64,000 bases of DNA, taken from NCBI RefSeq assembly GCF_002878395.1, contig NW_025855744.1:1344994-1408993 (forward strand), read 5' to 3'. The position numbers and the translations under genes are program-made. This DNA comes from Capsicum annuum (lineage: Eukaryota; Streptophyta; Magnoliopsida; Solanales; Solanaceae). Numbering within the stretch: the stretch's first letter is position 1; each line of letters starts with the position of its first letter. This document shows positions 61,062-64,000 of this stretch, in pieces. The notes under the pieces are model-generated. The model ran no database searches and was not told where the DNA came from. It saw only the letters and a list, made by a program, of their open reading frames with translations.

Positions 61062-62326
61062 ATGCATAAAAAGGTAAGATATCCTAACCAAACTAACTCT
61101 AGTACCAAACCTTTATTTCCAATTGATCTTTATTTGTTAGGTAATAGAAGAAGTAGACTGAAAATCACTGAAGAGAGAGAAGTATGAGAGTAAAAAGATA
61201 CAGTCAGAATAGATTTAGCCTATAAAAGAAAACTAGAATTTGAAGGATCAAAAGAAAATACTAAGAGTACTTTCAATGGAAGCAAAGGTAGTGAGATTGA
61301 GTGCATGTTTGTAAGTTTGAGTGATTATGAGGGTGAGGGTTCTGACTCCAATTATGAGAAGTACATTACTTGTGTTAGGGAAAATAAGAGAAGGAGAGAG
61401 AATGAATTTAAAAAGAAAAAAAAAAAGAGAAAAGGTTCATGTCACGGTGCTAGTAAGGGACCTGGCTGCAGCTCAAGTATGTCAAAATGGGCAAGGGGAG
61501 AGAAAGAGATTCTTAAGCATTAGGAATTTTTAGAAAGACAAATTTTTGACCCCGCAGTACCATAATTAAGAGAGTTAATCAGTATGTTAAAGTTTTAAAA
61601 TTGGGATCACTTGCTCAAATTTGATACATGCTATTTATTTGAGGAGGAGGTGAAGATGTGTTATCAAAACCTAGAAAGTTCTGTCAATAGACTGTATCTA
61701 ACCTCTCTAGTAAATGATTGAACATAGGTTTGGATGAAGAGATTCTCTTTGAAATCCTTTGAAGTGCATAAAGTCAATGAAGGGATCTGCTGAGTTTTTA
61801 AAATTGTGTGGTGTACTTGATGGATCACACCCTAAAAGCTCTGACAAAAAGGTTACCAAGAGAAACTTTCAATGATTGTGCCAGCTTATGATAAGTACAC
61901 AGCTTCCTAGGTCTGATAAAGATACCATTTTGACTAGTGTTGATCTATTTCTAATAGAGATGATGTTTAAATACAAGAAGGTTAACCTCCTGGTAATTTT
62001 ATTATACATATGAGAACTTTCATCAATGCCAACATTGAAAGGCATGGGCTTTCCTATGGGTCTAGATGAATAGAGTATGTGCTTACTTTAATATTGAGTG
62101 TAGAAAAGTGAATGCTAATTTAGAAAAAGGAATTTATAGTATCTCATCTCATAAGGAAAATGAATGTCTTCTCAGGCTAAGTGATAGAGAGCCCAACTCT
62201 CTTGTATCTAATTTCATGGATGAACAAAATTATTTGAAGAAAGAAATAGAAACTCTAACTACTTTACTTGCTCTACAAGATATAGAAATAAGTGTGTTAA
62301 AGGTTGCTTTAGCAGACAGAAAGTAA
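61062..62326 (+). pseudogene. Copia-associated 3' ORF resembling the putative plant transposon protein domain (broken)
   Basis: A start at 61062 gives MHKKVRYPNQTNSS. An open part (61305-61523) is acidic and then strongly basic (ENKRRRENEFKKKKKKRK). Further on, in broken frames, come LRELISMLKF, WDHLLKF, LFEEEVKMCYQNLE, LPRSDKDTI, VDLFLIEMMFKY and AYFNIE. A clean 86-codon end (62066-62326) holds a likely coiled coil (LKKEIETLTTLLALQDIEI). This order resembles large Solanaceae proteins with the Transposase_32 domain and a C-terminal coiled coil. Function is unknown. At least four stops or shifts. Confidence 0.62.
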
Positions 62327-63054
62327 AGAGGAAATAAATTTAGGACAAAAAGTGTTTGCTGCAAGTACTACCCTACAAGAAAGGGTGGAGTATTTCAAAA
62401 CTAAGCATATTTGTCTAAAGCTCCTCCCTAAAATCATATCCTATTTGGTTCCTATTCCTTCTTCCTAGTACCTCCGTAGTTTCTCAACTATTTTTATTTT
62501 TGGTGAATGTTTGGCACAATAGTTTTTAATATTTTATATTTATTATTTTTGTAAGTGGTTTAAGGTACTACTTCATACATGAATGGATGACTTCTCTCTT
62601 TGTGCTACCACTTCTCTTATTTATATCTAATTCTCTATTGCTTATTTAAGTGTTACCTCAATAGCCATGAATTAACATGTATGACTTATCTATGTCTGGT
62701 TTACTACTTAACCTTTTCAATGATATCAAACAGTGGAAAATGTGATGTATAGTCTGCCTGTGTAGATATAATGTGATGTGTAGTCTGTTTCTATAGATAT
62801 GTGTATTATGATGTGTGTAGTCTGGTCATGGATCTCTCATTCAGAAGGAACTTAAATGCTCATTTATAGAGGGAATAAGGTGGGGGATATATGTATTCTT
62901 ATAGGCATCAGTGATAGGAGAAATTAGCTGGGCAAAATAGTCTGGTATGTGGTCTTATTATTTATATTATATTGTTGAGGTGTAGGTTGTGTTGTGTAGA
63001 AGCTGGTTAAAGATATTGAGTATGTTGATCTGATTGTATGGATTTTTCATCATC
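62327..63054 (+). other. Non-coding 3' region before the copia PPT
   Basis: About 0.7 kb, AT-rich, with no ORF. A short word ATGTGATGTGTAGTCTG recurs with variations at about 62739-62823 (three times). Confidence 0.5.
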
Positions 63055-63067
63055 AAAAAAGGAGAAA
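63055..63067 (+). promoter_or_regulatory. Copia polypurine tract (right copia material)
   Basis: AAAAAAGGAGAAA following CATCATC, directly before an LTR start, like the PPT of the other copia element read on its own strand. Confidence 0.8.
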
Positions 63068-63068
63068 T

Positions 63069-63899
63069 TGTTAAGTCCTTAGTTTTGATGACTAATAAAT
63101 TCATAGATTGGGACATATTCTCTGAAGCCTTTATTTTGATGGCAAAGGACTCTATGCATTAGGGAACATGTTGGGCTTACCTGTCATTGTCACAGTCAAT
63201 AGTCCAGCTGACACATGTTACAAAAGTTGGTGAAAAATTATTGCCACCTTTTTGCCTCAACAAATGAGATTGCCTCTAGGTTTTCTTATGTCACAATAAT
63301 ATAATGTTCATATTCATCAAGAAGAAAACCAACACTTCCATATTCTCATAATTAAAGATATTTTTGAAATAGTGCAGCATTATAATCAAAGGCTAGAACT
63401 TTAACAGGGAACCTGTTGTTCATCGAGTTGTATTTTTATTTCCTTGTTATAGTTGAGTCTTGGTATTTTTTACTTGAATTATTCCCTACGCTTGCTTATG
63501 ATTGTAGTAGTTATATGGTGTGATTGTTTCTTATAATCATCTAGAGTTAGGTGATTATCCAAGCTAGAATTAACTTGAGGAGTCTAAAGTAGCTGGAGGT
63601 GGAAGCAGTAGAGTTACTGCTTGGTTTCCTTGTAATAGAATTCTTACTAGGAAAAAAAAGATTAGGAGGATAATCCTTAAAGTTTATATTCAAGAGGTTT
63701 CTTGAATATAGTGGAGCTTACAATCCTGGAGGCAAGTCGTGGTTTTTCTCCCTTAAGCAAGGAGTTTCCATATAAAAATCCTATGTCCTTACTTTTTCGT
63801 GTTCCTACACTTCTTGCTTTATTTATCTCCTAATTTTTATTGCGTGTGTGATTCTGGAAATAGTTCCCTAAGTCGAGGAAACCCACCCCCAACCCTTTA
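63069..63899 (+). repeat. Copia LTR with a PPT on its left and a PBS on its right
   Basis: Starts TGTTAAGTCC. The right end is before the PBS at 63902 and uncertain by about 8 bases (the terminal CA may be TA at 63899). It holds a TATA box and AGGAGTTTCCATAT wording shared with the LTR of the other copia element. It serves as 3' LTR for the material on its left and 5' LTR for the element on its right. Confidence 0.75.
63771..63778 (+). promoter_or_regulatory. TATA box of the copia LTR
   Basis: TATAAAAA after TTTCCA, about 125 bases before the LTR end, a normal place for the LTR promoter. Confidence 0.6.
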
Positions 63900-63901
63900 T
63901 T

Positions 63902-63913
63902 TGGTATCAGAGC
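63902..63913 (+). promoter_or_regulatory. Copia primer-binding site
   Basis: TGGTATCAGAGC, an intact initiator-Met-type PBS directly after the LTR. Confidence 0.92.
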
Positions 63914-63957
63914 AGGTTTTACATAATAAGGCTAACACCTTAGAAGGATCCTAAGAA

Positions 63958-64000
63958 ATGGAGTCTTCACAAGCTACTTACACCTCAAGAGGAAGTGAAA
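63958..64000 (+). CDS. Start of a copia gag, runs off the window
   Basis: ATG at 63958 opens a frame reading MESSQATYTSRGSE up to the window edge, about 45 bases after the PBS, where a copia gag should start. Too short to judge integrity. The intact PBS hints at a younger copy. Confidence 0.55.
   Translation, partial: MESSQATYTSRGSE

Overview
This window is plant nuclear DNA made almost entirely of old, nested LTR retrotransposons. I see no host gene, rRNA, tRNA, CRISPR array or bacterial feature. The gag and pol wording, the initiator-Met-type primer sites (TGGTATCAGAGC) and the Athila-type primer sites resemble repeats of Solanaceae (pepper, tomato, potato, tobacco). That placement is from recalled family resemblance, not a search. 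Every coding block carries stops and frameshifts. Many stops stand where Gln, Arg or Trp is expected, as after C-to-T decay of methylated DNA.

Layout, with my names. T1 (1-4790, minus) is a Tekay-like Ty3/gypsy element cut by the left window edge: RT, protease, gag, PBS and a 2.36 kb LTR. It sits in the 3' LTR of N1 (4791-12168, minus), a non-autonomous element with long LTRs, PBS and PPT but no coding interior. N1 sits in the gag of G3 (12169 to about 14128, minus), and G3 sits in the 5' LTR of G0 (plus). G0 continues at 14129-14910, where a gag remnant is fused to the start of integrase, and at 53903-57524, which holds the rest of integrase, the PPT and the 3' LTR. The G0 integrase is split by G2 (14911-53902, plus).

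G2 is a complete Ty3/gypsy element with both 2.7 kb LTRs. It is split three times: by Athila-A (19731-29218, minus) between protease and RT, by a Ty1/copia element (31617-38100, minus) within integrase, and by Athila-B (38528-50896, minus) near the integrase C terminus. The RT of Athila-B is itself split by a solo Tekay-type LTR (43782-46386). At each of these junctions the interrupted reading frame resumes on the other side, and target-site duplications are visible: perfect for Athila-A and the copia element, near-perfect for Athila-B and the solo LTR, weaker for G2.

Right of G0, 57525 to about 60045 is a second copy (L2) related to the interior of N1, plus the start of a Tekay-type LTR. From about 60046 to the end lies copia-type material on the plus strand: a decayed 3' ORF resembling the putative plant transposon protein domain (61062-62326), a PPT, an LTR (63069 to about 63899), a PBS and the first codons of a gag that runs out of the window. 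The LTR has a PPT on its left and a PBS on its right, which suggests two head-to-tail copia copies sharing one LTR.

Nothing here acts as a cellular pathway. The window reads as a stratified record of insertion, LTR-LTR recombination, internal deletion and methylation-driven decay. The least ordinary items are the coding-free N1/L2 family, the related 3' ORFs in an Athila and a copia element, the shared copia LTR, and a TGA(G/C)TCA-rich repeat block in the G0 LTR.
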